Source: Verrucomicrobiota bacterium
Lineage (GTDB): Bacteria > Verrucomicrobiota > Verrucomicrobiia > Chthoniobacterales > Xiphinematobacteraceae
DNA length: 5,216 bases
Direction: 5' to 3'
NCBI GenBank assembly: GCA_003176035.1
Contig: PSRL01000167.1
Span: forward strand, 1-5,216
Shown: piece by piece, positions 1-5,216 of the stretch
Layout of the letters: each line of letters opens with the position of its first letter
How positions within the stretch are numbered: position 1 is the first letter of the stretch
The notes under the pieces: generated by a model
What the model was told of the DNA's origin: nothing
Seen by the model: the letters and a program-made list of their open reading frames with translations, nothing else
The model's database searches: none
Made by a program: the position numbers and the translations under genes

Positions 1-130
1 GCGGCGGCGGAAGCGGAAAAAGAAAGGGTGTGGCGGGAATCGCGTAGTAGCCTGCCAATCTGATTCACCCACGAGCAAGCTCGTGGGGGTCGTCGCACAT
101 AACCTGGAGGCGCTGCGCGATCTGGGCTAA
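1..130 (+). other. Left-edge region; possible tail of a convergent plus-strand gene
   Basis: Only 126 bases lie beyond the DUF885 stop. Two plus-strand frames are open from the window edge. One ends at TGA 61-63 after 20 codons (Ala/Glu/Lys/Arg-rich, beginning AAAEAEKERVW), just before the hairpin at 68-87. The other ends at TAA 128-130 after 42 codons (ending AHNLEALRDLG) and would overlap the DUF885 stop tail-to-tail. Both are too short to identify, and neither can be preferred without sequence to the left. Confidence 0.2.
68..87. terminator. Perfect 9-bp-stem hairpin downstream of the DUF885 gene, possible terminator
   Basis: CCCACGAGC (68-76) and GCTCGTGGG (79-87) are exact inverted repeats separated by AA; a real loop would be CAAG closed by eight pairs. 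It lies 39 bases past the DUF885 stop, a natural place for transcription to end. No T-run follows on either strand, so factor-independent termination is doubtful. It may instead be a dispersed genomic palindrome or an RNA-end stabiliser. Confidence 0.4.
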
Positions 131-1887
131 TGGCTATCACTCGTTTTCACATAGTTGTCCAAAACCTGTTGGAGCACGTCCAAGGGCACTGTGCCTGCGC
201 GAAGGACGACGTTGTGAAATCCCTGTAGTGAGAATTTTTCGGCTAGCACGGAACGGGCGTTGTCGCGCAGCTCCAAGATTCGCAACTGACCGATTTTGTA
301 GGAACATGCCTGGCCGGGAGTGACTACGTAGCGATCCACTTCGGTGGCCGAGACGCCATAGTCGATGGCCTGCTGCCGCGTCCAGCGCAATGCGTGCAGG
401 CCCGTATCGACAACCAGCCGTCGGGCGCGGAAGAGTTCGGCATTCAACTGGCCTAGTTGTCCCTTGGGATCGCTGTCGTACCAACCCAATTCGGCAGCTA
501 GCCGCTCGGCATAGAGTGCCCAGCCTTCGCTGAACGCCGAAATCGATCCAAATACGCGCTCGCGACGGAAGCGCGGCAGGCCGGACATCTCATTCTGTAA
601 CGCTATCTGAAAGTGATGCCCTGGAATAGCTTCATGGTACAACAGCGTGCGCATCTCGCAGATTCGATACGGCGGGCCGGGCAGCGGCACCCAGAAAACG
701 CCCGGCCGCGAGCCATCCGCCGCCGGGGCGGCATAATGAGCGGACGCGTTCTTCTCCGTGAACTCCGGCTCGCGTTTCACAACGACGGCCGCTTTGGGCC
801 GCAAGTCGAAGACCGTGTTCGAACGCATCTGGGCGTCGCGCAAGATTTCCTCGTACTTCGCCAAAATAACTGCCCGCGGATCGGGCACGTCAGGCGGCTG
901 CGAATCGGCGTCCAGCCGCTTCATGCGATCTTCCACGCTGCCTTTGTCGTAGCCGCACTCGCGAAGCAGTTCGTCCATTTGTTTCTCGATGCGCGCGACT
1001 TCCTTAAGGCCAAGGGCGTGAATTTGTGCGGCACTGTAGTCCGTGGTGGTGTAGCGGCGCAGCGCCTGGGCATAGGCACGATCTCCGTCCGGGAAACGCC
1101 CCAGGCCGGCATCCTCGACTGCCTTGTTCAACTGCGACTCAAGCATTTCTCTTGCACGTCGAAAGGCGGGAATAATCGACGCGGAGACGGACTTCTCGGC
1201 GGCAGCGAGAAATGTTGTGCGGTCGGCGCTGGAAAGTTCTTTCACTCTCGCTGCTCGCTCTGCCAGCGATGCGACAAGGACGTTCTCTTGCGACGGGCCG
1301 GCAAGAAAGCGAGAAAACTGTTCAATCGTGGCGACGAGAATGAACCGCGGCGGCAGGATCCCGCGAGCGGCGCGGTCTTTGGCTTGTTCGATTCCCTCGT
1401 CGATCTGGCTAGCAACCAGTTCTAGCCGTGCGAGATAGTTTTCGATGTCGCGGCGGTTGCGAATCGGATGCGTCTGCGTAAGGAAATTGACCAGTTGCAC
1501 TTGCAGCCCGTTGTACTGCTGAAAGACATAAGCGTAATCGGCAAACGGTTCTCCGCGCGTGATGTCGTCGAGATGCCACTGCAGAACAGCGGCCGAAATA
1601 CGTTGGCTTGCGTCGAGGCCGGCCGTGTCGAACCGCTTTAGTTCCGCCAGTCCGCGCCGCGCGGCGGCAATGCGGGCAGTGCGGGCCTCCCTGGTGATTG
1701 GCGTCAAGCGACGGTCGAGCGCGTCCTGCTCTGCGCCGTTGAAGTATTGCAGCGTGGTCGCGAGTTGGGGATCGGCGCGGACCCATGCCGCGGAAAACGT
1801 CTCGCAGAAATCATCGAAATCGCCGCCTGCGGCAACCTGCGGAAACAGGGCAGCCAAGAGCAGCGCGATGATGGAGGCGTGTTTCAT
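127..1887 (-). CDS. Secreted DUF885 family protein, putative zinc-dependent hydrolase/peptidase
   Basis: A 586-residue protein of about the usual length for DUF885. The N-terminus looks like a Sec signal peptide: short basic n-region MKH, hydrophobic stretch about residues 5-16, and V-A-A before Gly21, suggesting cleavage after Ala20. There is no lipobox cysteine, so a periplasmic or secreted soluble protein is likely. The first ~370 residues are mostly helical and charged. The conserved core is C-terminal: YHEAIPGHHFQ at 417-427 (H418, E419, H424, H425), AFSEGWALYAE at 451-461 (E454 a likely further metal ligand), VDTGLHALRW at 493-502, and TPGQACSYKIGQL at 523-535. The HExxPGHH plus downstream SEGW pattern is typical of DUF885 and suggests a metallohydrolase, but the family's biochemistry is poorly known and the substrate cannot be read from sequence. 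The ATG lies 27 bases after the transporter stop, with only a weak GGA four bases upstream, so it is probably the last gene of the operon. Family call firm; peptidase role inferred. Confidence 0.93.
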   Translation of the reverse strand: MKHASIIALLLAALFPQVAAGGDFDDFCETFSAAWVRADPQLATTLQYFNGAEQDALDRRLTPITREARTARIAAARRGLAELKRFDTAGLDASQRISAAVLQWHLDDITRGEPFADYAYVFQQYNGLQVQLVNFLTQTHPIRNRRDIENYLARLELVASQIDEGIEQAKDRAARGILPPRFILVATIEQFSRFLAGPSQENVLVASLAERAARVKELSSADRTTFLAAAEKSVSASIIPAFRRAREMLESQLNKAVEDAGLGRFPDGDRAYAQALRRYTTTDYSAAQIHALGLKEVARIEKQMDELLRECGYDKGSVEDRMKRLDADSQPPDVPDPRAVILAKYEEILRDAQMRSNTVFDLRPKAAVVVKREPEFTEKNASAHYAAPAADGSRPGVFWVPLPGPPYRICEMRTLLYHEAIPGHHFQIALQNEMSGLPRFRRERVFGSISAFSEGWALYAERLAAELGWYDSDPKGQLGQLNAELFRARRLVVDTGLHALRWTRQQAIDYGVSATEVDRYVVTPGQACSYKIGQLRILELRDNARSVLAEKFSLQGFHNVVLRAGTVPLDVLQQVLDNYVKTSDSH

Positions 1888-1914
1888 AGAATCCAGTGCC
1901 TATCGCGGTAATCA

Positions 1915-3267
1915 TTAGGGTTCGAAATCGTCGACATCAGCGCCTTCCACGACCGGTGCGGCCCGATCTATTCGTTGTGGAGTGCCAAAACGCCTCGCTG
2001 CTCGGTAGCACGCCCAATGCATAACCCCAGAAAACAGGGCGAAGCCGGCAACCATGATCACCCAATAATAACCGACGATGGCCGAGCCCATCAACCAACC
2101 ATACACGGTCAGCGCGGTCATCGAGCCTACGACGCGGCCACCGCCTTCAAATACGTGCAGTACCCCTTGATAAACTCCCGACTTGCCGCCGCTGGCCTGG
2201 GAATGCGCTTTGGCCGTCTCCGCGAAGCTCTGCGTCATGAGGATTTCGCCGCAAATGAACACGGCTACCGAGGTTGCCAACAATGCATGGTTTCCGGCGA
2301 AACTAAGCAGCAGGAGGCCGGTGCAGTAACAACAGGCGCACACGATTGTCCACCAACGCTCCTGAAAGCCTCGGCGATACAGCCGCGGCGCGAGCCAACT
2401 CCCGACGAGGTAGGACCCGCCTAGATAGGTGCAAAGACTGACGAAGCCAATGAATCGCACCGGCTCTTCGGAGCGGTAAACGTCGATGACGTATTTGGGG
2501 ATGATCGTACCCCAGCATCCGTAAGGAACGTAAATTGAGAATAGTCGTAGCCCGTCGGCTAGAAATTGCTTGTTCCGCATGACACCCGCCAGATCACCGG
2601 TCCGCAAGACCGCGTGTGTCGCATGGGCGGGAGGCCGCGGCGCAAGGAACACGATCGACAGCAAGAAGTTGGCCGCCAGGAGTAGAAACACTAAGGGCCT
2701 GTGCCCATACGACTGGATGATTTGCAGCGCCAAAGCGTTACCGGCAAAGGAGCCAACATTGAGAATCACCGCCCGGCTGGCGATGTTCCGCCTCAACTCG
2801 TCCTGGCTAGAACTGTCCACCAGCAGCGTGTTGAAGGCAATCTTACCAAGCACAAAGCCGCAGCCGATCGCCGCCATCGCCAACGTAAAAACGACGAAGA
2901 CCTGGGTGTATAACATTACTAGAAATCCACAGGAACCGAGCCCGATGGACGAAATCACGGCCGTCCGCACGGAAGTCCGGTCGGTAAACCAGCCCGCCAG
3001 CGGCGCACAGACCGACTGGGAGAACACGTACAAGTTCAGCAGCAGTGAGATTTGTCCGTAAGTGAGCTGCGTGAGGTTCTCGAAGATGGGGAAGAAGTAG
3101 GGCAATAATGCCCCACGCGCCATGAACAGCAACCCAATTCCGATACACGCCACCCACGCGGCCCGTACATAGTGCCTACGCGAGGGATCGAAACGATGAT
3201 CTTCGGCGCCGCCACGGTTTGTTTCAACTTCAGCCGTTTCGAGAGATGCATTTGGACGCTGGCTCAT
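1915..3267 (-). CDS. Major facilitator superfamily (MFS) transporter, likely small-molecule exporter
   Basis: A 450-residue inner-membrane protein of typical MFS length. A polar ~34-residue N-terminal tail is followed by about 12 hydrophobic segments near residues 36-58, 70-92, 102-121, 124-146, 163-186, 191-210, 238-260, 268-293, 305-323, 327-345, 368-391 and 393-418. The central break near 211-235 is the usual loop between the two six-helix halves. The TM2-TM3 loop carries a motif A-like GWFTDRTSVR at 92-101 with the key D96-R97. TM5 has a glycine-rich NVGSFAGNAL stretch (170-179), as in drug/metabolite:proton antiporters. The C-terminal tail is acidic (EGADVDDFEP). Its ATG is one base after the TGA of the ATP-grasp gene (TGA-C-ATG) with no clear Shine-Dalgarno sequence, suggesting translational coupling by reinitiation. 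That pairing favours export of the ligase product, as with BacE beside BacD, but import or multidrug efflux cannot be excluded. MFS family is certain; substrate unknown. Confidence 0.93.
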   Translation of the reverse strand: MSQRPNASLETAEVETNRGGAEDHRFDPSRRHYVRAAWVACIGIGLLFMARGALLPYFFPIFENLTQLTYGQISLLLNLYVFSQSVCAPLAGWFTDRTSVRTAVISSIGLGSCGFLVMLYTQVFVVFTLAMAAIGCGFVLGKIAFNTLLVDSSSQDELRRNIASRAVILNVGSFAGNALALQIIQSYGHRPLVFLLLAANFLLSIVFLAPRPPAHATHAVLRTGDLAGVMRNKQFLADGLRLFSIYVPYGCWGTIIPKYVIDVYRSEEPVRFIGFVSLCTYLGGSYLVGSWLAPRLYRRGFQERWWTIVCACCYCTGLLLLSFAGNHALLATSVAVFICGEILMTQSFAETAKAHSQASGGKSGVYQGVLHVFEGGGRVVGSMTALTVYGWLMGSAIVGYYWVIMVAGFALFSGVMHWACYRAARRFGTPQRIDRAAPVVEGADVDDFEP

Positions 3268-3268
3268 G

Positions 3269-4522
3269 TCAATCGACGACGATCAGGTCGGTCCAGGATG
3301 CGATGCAATCCACGTCCCGGCGGACCTCGTCCCATGTGTCGCCCGTGAGCTCGATGTATAGCGGGGCCTTGTAACCGTCCTTGGACAGGCCAACCGTTTG
3401 GCCGACTCGCCCGCGAACCTCATGATAGAGAAACGTTGGCAGGCTGCGAATGCGATCCAGATTGCAGAAGGACCGCAGGGTTCCCTGTTGGCGAGGGAAT
3501 GGGGTAACGATGGCGCTGGGCTGTTCCTTCTGCGGACGAGCAACCGGAGTTTCGCCGCACAGGATTTGATAACAGGCATAAGCCTGATCGATGCCGTATG
3601 TCATTGCCAAGATGCGGGTCCGGTTTCCTCCCGGCCTTGCACCAATCTCAAGCAACTTGGGGCCGCATGGCGTCTGAATGAACTCCACGTGACCGATGGA
3701 AGTTGATACTTCCAGCGCCTCGACCCCGGCCTCGGCCAGTCGTGCCGCTTCCGCCCGTTCTTCCCGGCTGAGTCGCGACGGCGTTATTCGCGCAAAGTGG
3801 TGGAAGTCGTCAATCCCGACATCGGCGCCGGTCAAGACATCGACCACTGGCGTGCTTGCCACGCGGCCTTCGGCGTCTACCCAGCAGTCAATCGAATGAT
3901 TGCTACCGGCCATGAACTCCTCAACTTGGACGGCAAACGTCTTGTCCTTTTGGGCCGCCTGCTTATAGTAGCGCGGCACTTCGGCAACCATGCGCTGGTA
4001 CGATGCGAGCAACGCGTCCAGTGTGTGATTCATGGAAATGAACAGGCTGGCGGACAAGTTGGTCGGCTTCAGTACTAAAGGAAACCCGACTTCGGCGGCA
4101 AAGTCTCGCAACTGCTTCTCGGTCTGCACTTCCCGGAAGCGGCCGGTCACGTTCGGACCGATCCGCTGGACGAAACGCTGACGCATAGCGTGTTTGTCGA
4201 GGCAGATTTGCGCCGAACGTTGGGAAATGCCGCACAGGCCCAGTTGGGGCGCCAGTCGGGCAAATGCTCCCACATAGTGCTCGATGACATTCATCATGCA
4301 TCGAATGCCGCATTTCGCCTGAATTTCTTTGAGCACGCCAAGCAACTCTGCTTCCGGCCGCAGAAAGTCGAACTTTTCAACGACTTGGAACCTGGCGAGA
4401 TCAGGCAAATGGAGCTTGGTATTGCTATCGATCAACGCACCGCATGGAATGCCGCGATCGAGCAAGCTTTCGAACTCGCCGTGCCGTAAGGCGCCGAGGA
4501 AAAGTGCGATCCCTTGGTTCAT
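3269..4522 (-). CDS. ATP-grasp ligase, carboxylate-amine / L-amino-acid ligase type
   Basis: A 417-residue cytoplasmic enzyme with the architecture of ATP-grasp ligases, which activate a carboxylate as an acyl-phosphate and join it to an amine. Residues 1-100 form a Rossmann-like pre-ATP-grasp domain. The ATP-grasp core begins near D109-K110. LVLKPTNLSASLF (149-161) holds the ATP-binding Lys152 and nucleotide loop, and VEEFMAG (200-206) is the hinge that contacts the nucleotide. GHVEF (277-281) and LLEIGARPGGN (290-300) supply likely Mg-binding acids E280 and E292, the basic R296 and N300. Residues ~335-417 resemble the extra C-terminal domain of L-amino-acid ligases (LAL_C2), with G-x-V-G-x-T-V at 372-378 and a closing ITL-like strand. 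The substrates cannot be deduced; a dipeptide, amide or modified amino acid are all possible. The ATG at 4522 is preceded by AGGGA with a 10-base spacer and an in-frame start further upstream was not found. It is followed one base later by the transporter. Fold call is strong; the dipeptide-ligase reading is inference. Confidence 0.92.
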   Translation of the reverse strand: MNQGIALFLGALRHGEFESLLDRGIPCGALIDSNTKLHLPDLARFQVVEKFDFLRPEAELLGVLKEIQAKCGIRCMMNVIEHYVGAFARLAPQLGLCGISQRSAQICLDKHAMRQRFVQRIGPNVTGRFREVQTEKQLRDFAAEVGFPLVLKPTNLSASLFISMNHTLDALLASYQRMVAEVPRYYKQAAQKDKTFAVQVEEFMAGSNHSIDCWVDAEGRVASTPVVDVLTGADVGIDDFHHFARITPSRLSREERAEAARLAEAGVEALEVSTSIGHVEFIQTPCGPKLLEIGARPGGNRTRILAMTYGIDQAYACYQILCGETPVARPQKEQPSAIVTPFPRQQGTLRSFCNLDRIRSLPTFLYHEVRGRVGQTVGLSKDGYKAPLYIELTGDTWDEVRRDVDCIASWTDLIVVD

Positions 4523-4597
4523 GGTTTTAGAGTCCCTGACAGAACCGATCTTTGCACAGTCTCACTCGCCTTGCCTTATCTGATGCGATACAGCCTC
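4523..4597 (-). promoter_or_regulatory. Leader region of the ATP-grasp-MFS-DUF885 operon
   Basis: The 75 bases between the MITE-like element and the ligase ATG are the original spacer between the GGT-like and ligase genes if the element is removed. No strong sigma-70 promoter was found. A weak candidate pairs TTTAAG, at the element junction, with GATAAG 16 bases further on (minus strand), which would put the -35 partly within the inserted end; this is speculative. No riboswitch-like or leader-peptide structure was recognised. Confidence 0.3.
4533..4537 (-). promoter_or_regulatory. Shine-Dalgarno-like AGGGA for the ATP-grasp gene
   Basis: On the minus strand AGGGA is followed by a 10-base spacer and then ATG. 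The spacing is slightly long but usable, and it supports the start at 4522. The other gene starts in the window lack an equally good site. Confidence 0.5.
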
Positions 4598-4600
4598 TTA
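4598..4600. repeat. Left TTA target-site duplication
   Basis: TTA directly outside the left terminal inverted repeat, matched by TTA at 4722-4724 outside the right one. Three bases alone are weak evidence; the position relative to both aligned repeat ends makes it credible. Confidence 0.55.
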
Positions 4601-4721
4601 AATCCTATCCGAAAACCTGTAGGGTGTGGTCGAGTTCCACGAGACCCACCAAGATTTGTCGTACCTTGGTGGGTCTTCGCTGCGCTCGACACCACCCTAC
4701 GCGCGGCTTTCGGATAGGCTC
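4601..4721. mobile_element. Putative 121-bp MITE-like element with terminal inverted repeats
   Basis: The left end AATCCTATCCGAAAACC (4601-4617) and the reverse complement of the right end, GAGCCTATCCGAAAGCC (4705-4721), match at 14 of 17 positions, with an 11-base perfect core CCTATCCGAAA. TTA flanks both ends (4598-4600 and 4722-4724), consistent with a 3-bp target duplication. The match extends to CTCTTA on both sides (4595-4600, 4719-4724), so a 6-bp duplication with a slightly shorter element cannot be excluded. No ORF inside is plausible. The structure fits a non-autonomous element moved in trans by a DDE transposase; TNA-type duplications are known for some IS5-family groups, but the family was not identified here. 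It separates the GGT-like gene from the ATP-grasp gene. Confidence 0.72.
4619..4700. repeat. Long internal imperfect palindrome within the MITE-like element
   Basis: GTAGGGTG (4619-4626) pairs with CACCCTAC (4693-4700), TCGAG (4630-4634) pairs with CTCGA (4685-4689), and a perfect 12-bp inner stem AGACCCACCAAG (4642-4653) pairs with its complement at 4665-4676 around an 11-base loop. Either strand would fold into a long hairpin in RNA or single-stranded DNA. No T-run follows on either strand, so it is not a classic intrinsic terminator, but it could slow polymerase or protect the 3' end of the GGT-like mRNA. Confidence 0.8.
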
Positions 4722-4724
4722 TTA
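4722..4724. repeat. Right TTA target-site duplication, also the GGT stop codon
   Basis: This TTA is the complement of TAA, the stop codon of the GGT-like gene. Joining 4600 directly to 4725 restores the same codon, so the insertion would leave the protein unchanged. Confidence 0.55.
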
Positions 4725-5216
4725 GTACCCCGCTGCGGTCGCAGCGGTGCTGCGGCGGCGATCGGCCACTCCCAGGTAGCGGTTTGGCCCTTCGACCCAT
4801 ATGGTTTGGCAATCGCCTTGCGGTCGAGGCCCGTAGCGCACCACGGTATGCCCCATCTCATGTAAAGCCTTCATCACCTCGGGATAGCGCTCCGGCGTCT
4901 CGAAAGTGAGTTGGTCGGGAAACCACTCGTGGGTCAATCGCGGCGCCTCAATTGCCGTTTGCATCGGCATCCCGTAGTCCAAAACGTTCACCAGGAGGCA
5001 TGCGATCGTGTTCGGGATCGCCCGCGTGCCGGGGCTGCCGGAGACGAACTTGACGCGACCGTCTTTGGCGACAATCGTCGGCGTCTGCGAACTGACAGGC
5101 CGTTTGCCCGGCGCGATGACGTTTGGCGCTGTGCCAATCGTCCCGCGGGAATCAGTCTTGCCGGGGAAGAGATTGAAGCCGAACATGTTGTTATTCAGCA
5201 AGAATCCCATGTCCTT
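4722..5216 (-). CDS. Gamma-glutamyltransferase-like Ntn-hydrolase, C-terminal part (partial)
   Basis: The 5' end of the gene lies beyond the right edge; 164 codons and the stop are visible. They match the second half of the small (beta) subunit of GGT: GFLLNNNMFGF, PGKRPVSSQTPTIV (the SS pair corresponds to E. coli Ser462-Ser463), VSGSPGTRAIPNT (oxyanion region), a conserved APRLTHEWFPDQL block, and the family's typical ending AGY. The nucleophilic Thr that starts the beta subunit is off-window, so autoprocessing cannot be judged. GGTs are usually periplasmic or secreted and hydrolyse or transfer gamma-glutamyl groups from glutathione and related amides. Two departures stand out: the usual (Q/E)MDDF is NMFGF here (codons at 5178-5192), losing the Asp that binds the substrate amino group, and PGG is PGT. 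A GGT-fold acylase/amidase with another substrate is therefore possible. The TAA stop (4722-4724) coincides with the target duplication of the adjacent repeat element. Family call is strong; exact activity is open. Confidence 0.9.
   Translation of the reverse strand, partial: KDMGFLLNNNMFGFNLFPGKTDSRGTIGTAPNVIAPGKRPVSSQTPTIVAKDGRVKFVSGSPGTRAIPNTIACLLVNVLDYGMPMQTAIEAPRLTHEWFPDQLTFETPERYPEVMKALHEMGHTVVRYGPRPQGDCQTIWVEGPNRYLGVADRRRSTAATAAGY

Noticed and set aside
1..16. GCG/CGG-rich start of the window as a microsatellite
   Set aside because: Only three GCG units occur before the pattern breaks; this is ordinary for GC-rich DNA.
619..636. HEAIPGHH in the DUF885 protein as a classical HExxH metzincin/gluzincin motif
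   Set aside because: The spacing is HExxxGHH, not HExxH, so assigning it to a standard characterised zinc-peptidase family would overstate the evidence.
613..1425. Long plus-strand open frame (about 270 codons) antisense to the DUF885 gene
   Set aside because: It lies wholly inside a well-supported DUF885 gene on the other strand, its translation shows no recognisable domain, and long antisense frames are expected in GC-rich coding DNA.
1975..3061. Plus-strand open frames antisense to the MFS transporter
   Set aside because: They are shadows of the transporter; the translations are Arg/Pro/Ala-rich and show no family motifs.
4514..4865. Small open frames on both strands across the MITE-like element
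   Set aside because: They are built from palindromic repeat sequence and the end of the GGT-like gene, with no ribosome site or protein-like features.
1..5216. CRISPR array, tRNA, rRNA or a complete insertion sequence with transposase
   Set aside because: No spaced direct repeats, cloverleaf-like segment, rRNA-like sequence or transposase ORF was seen in the window.

Overview
The window is a compact run of four genes, all on the minus strand and transcribed from right to left. The DNA is GC-rich. The mix of a secreted DUF885 protein, a gamma-glutamyltransferase-like protein and short palindromic intergenic elements resembles environmental Planctomycetota genomes (perhaps Pirellulales). No marker gene is present, so that placement is an inference of low to moderate confidence.

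Layout in transcription order. (1) 5216-4722: the C-terminal part of a gamma-glutamyltransferase (GGT)-like Ntn-hydrolase, cut by the right edge of the window. (2) 4721-4601: a 121-bp element with imperfect 17-bp terminal inverted repeats, a long internal hairpin and a TTA duplication at each end. It looks like a non-autonomous MITE, and one TTA copy is the stop codon (TAA) of the GGT gene. (3) 4600-4523: a short leader with a Shine-Dalgarno-like AGGGA. (4) 4522-3269: an ATP-grasp ligase of the carboxylate-amine / L-amino-acid ligase type. (5) 3267-1915: a 12-TM major facilitator transporter whose ATG lies one base after the ligase stop, so the two are probably translationally coupled. (6) 1887-127: a secreted DUF885 protein with a HExxPGHH metal-site motif, 27 bases after the transporter. 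(7) 126-1: a non-coding or edge region with a perfect 9-bp-stem hairpin and possibly the tail of a convergent plus-strand gene.

Working model (inference): the ligase joins an amino acid or small carboxylate to an amine, the MFS protein exports the product, and the secreted DUF885 protein acts on peptides outside the cytoplasm. The ligase-transporter pair resembles the bacD-bacE logic of bacilysin synthesis and export. The GGT-like enzyme upstream may be part of the same theme or an independent neighbour. It lacks the Asp that holds the gamma-glutamyl amino group in characterised GGTs, so its substrate may be something else. No tRNA, rRNA, CRISPR array, phage gene or complete insertion sequence was seen.
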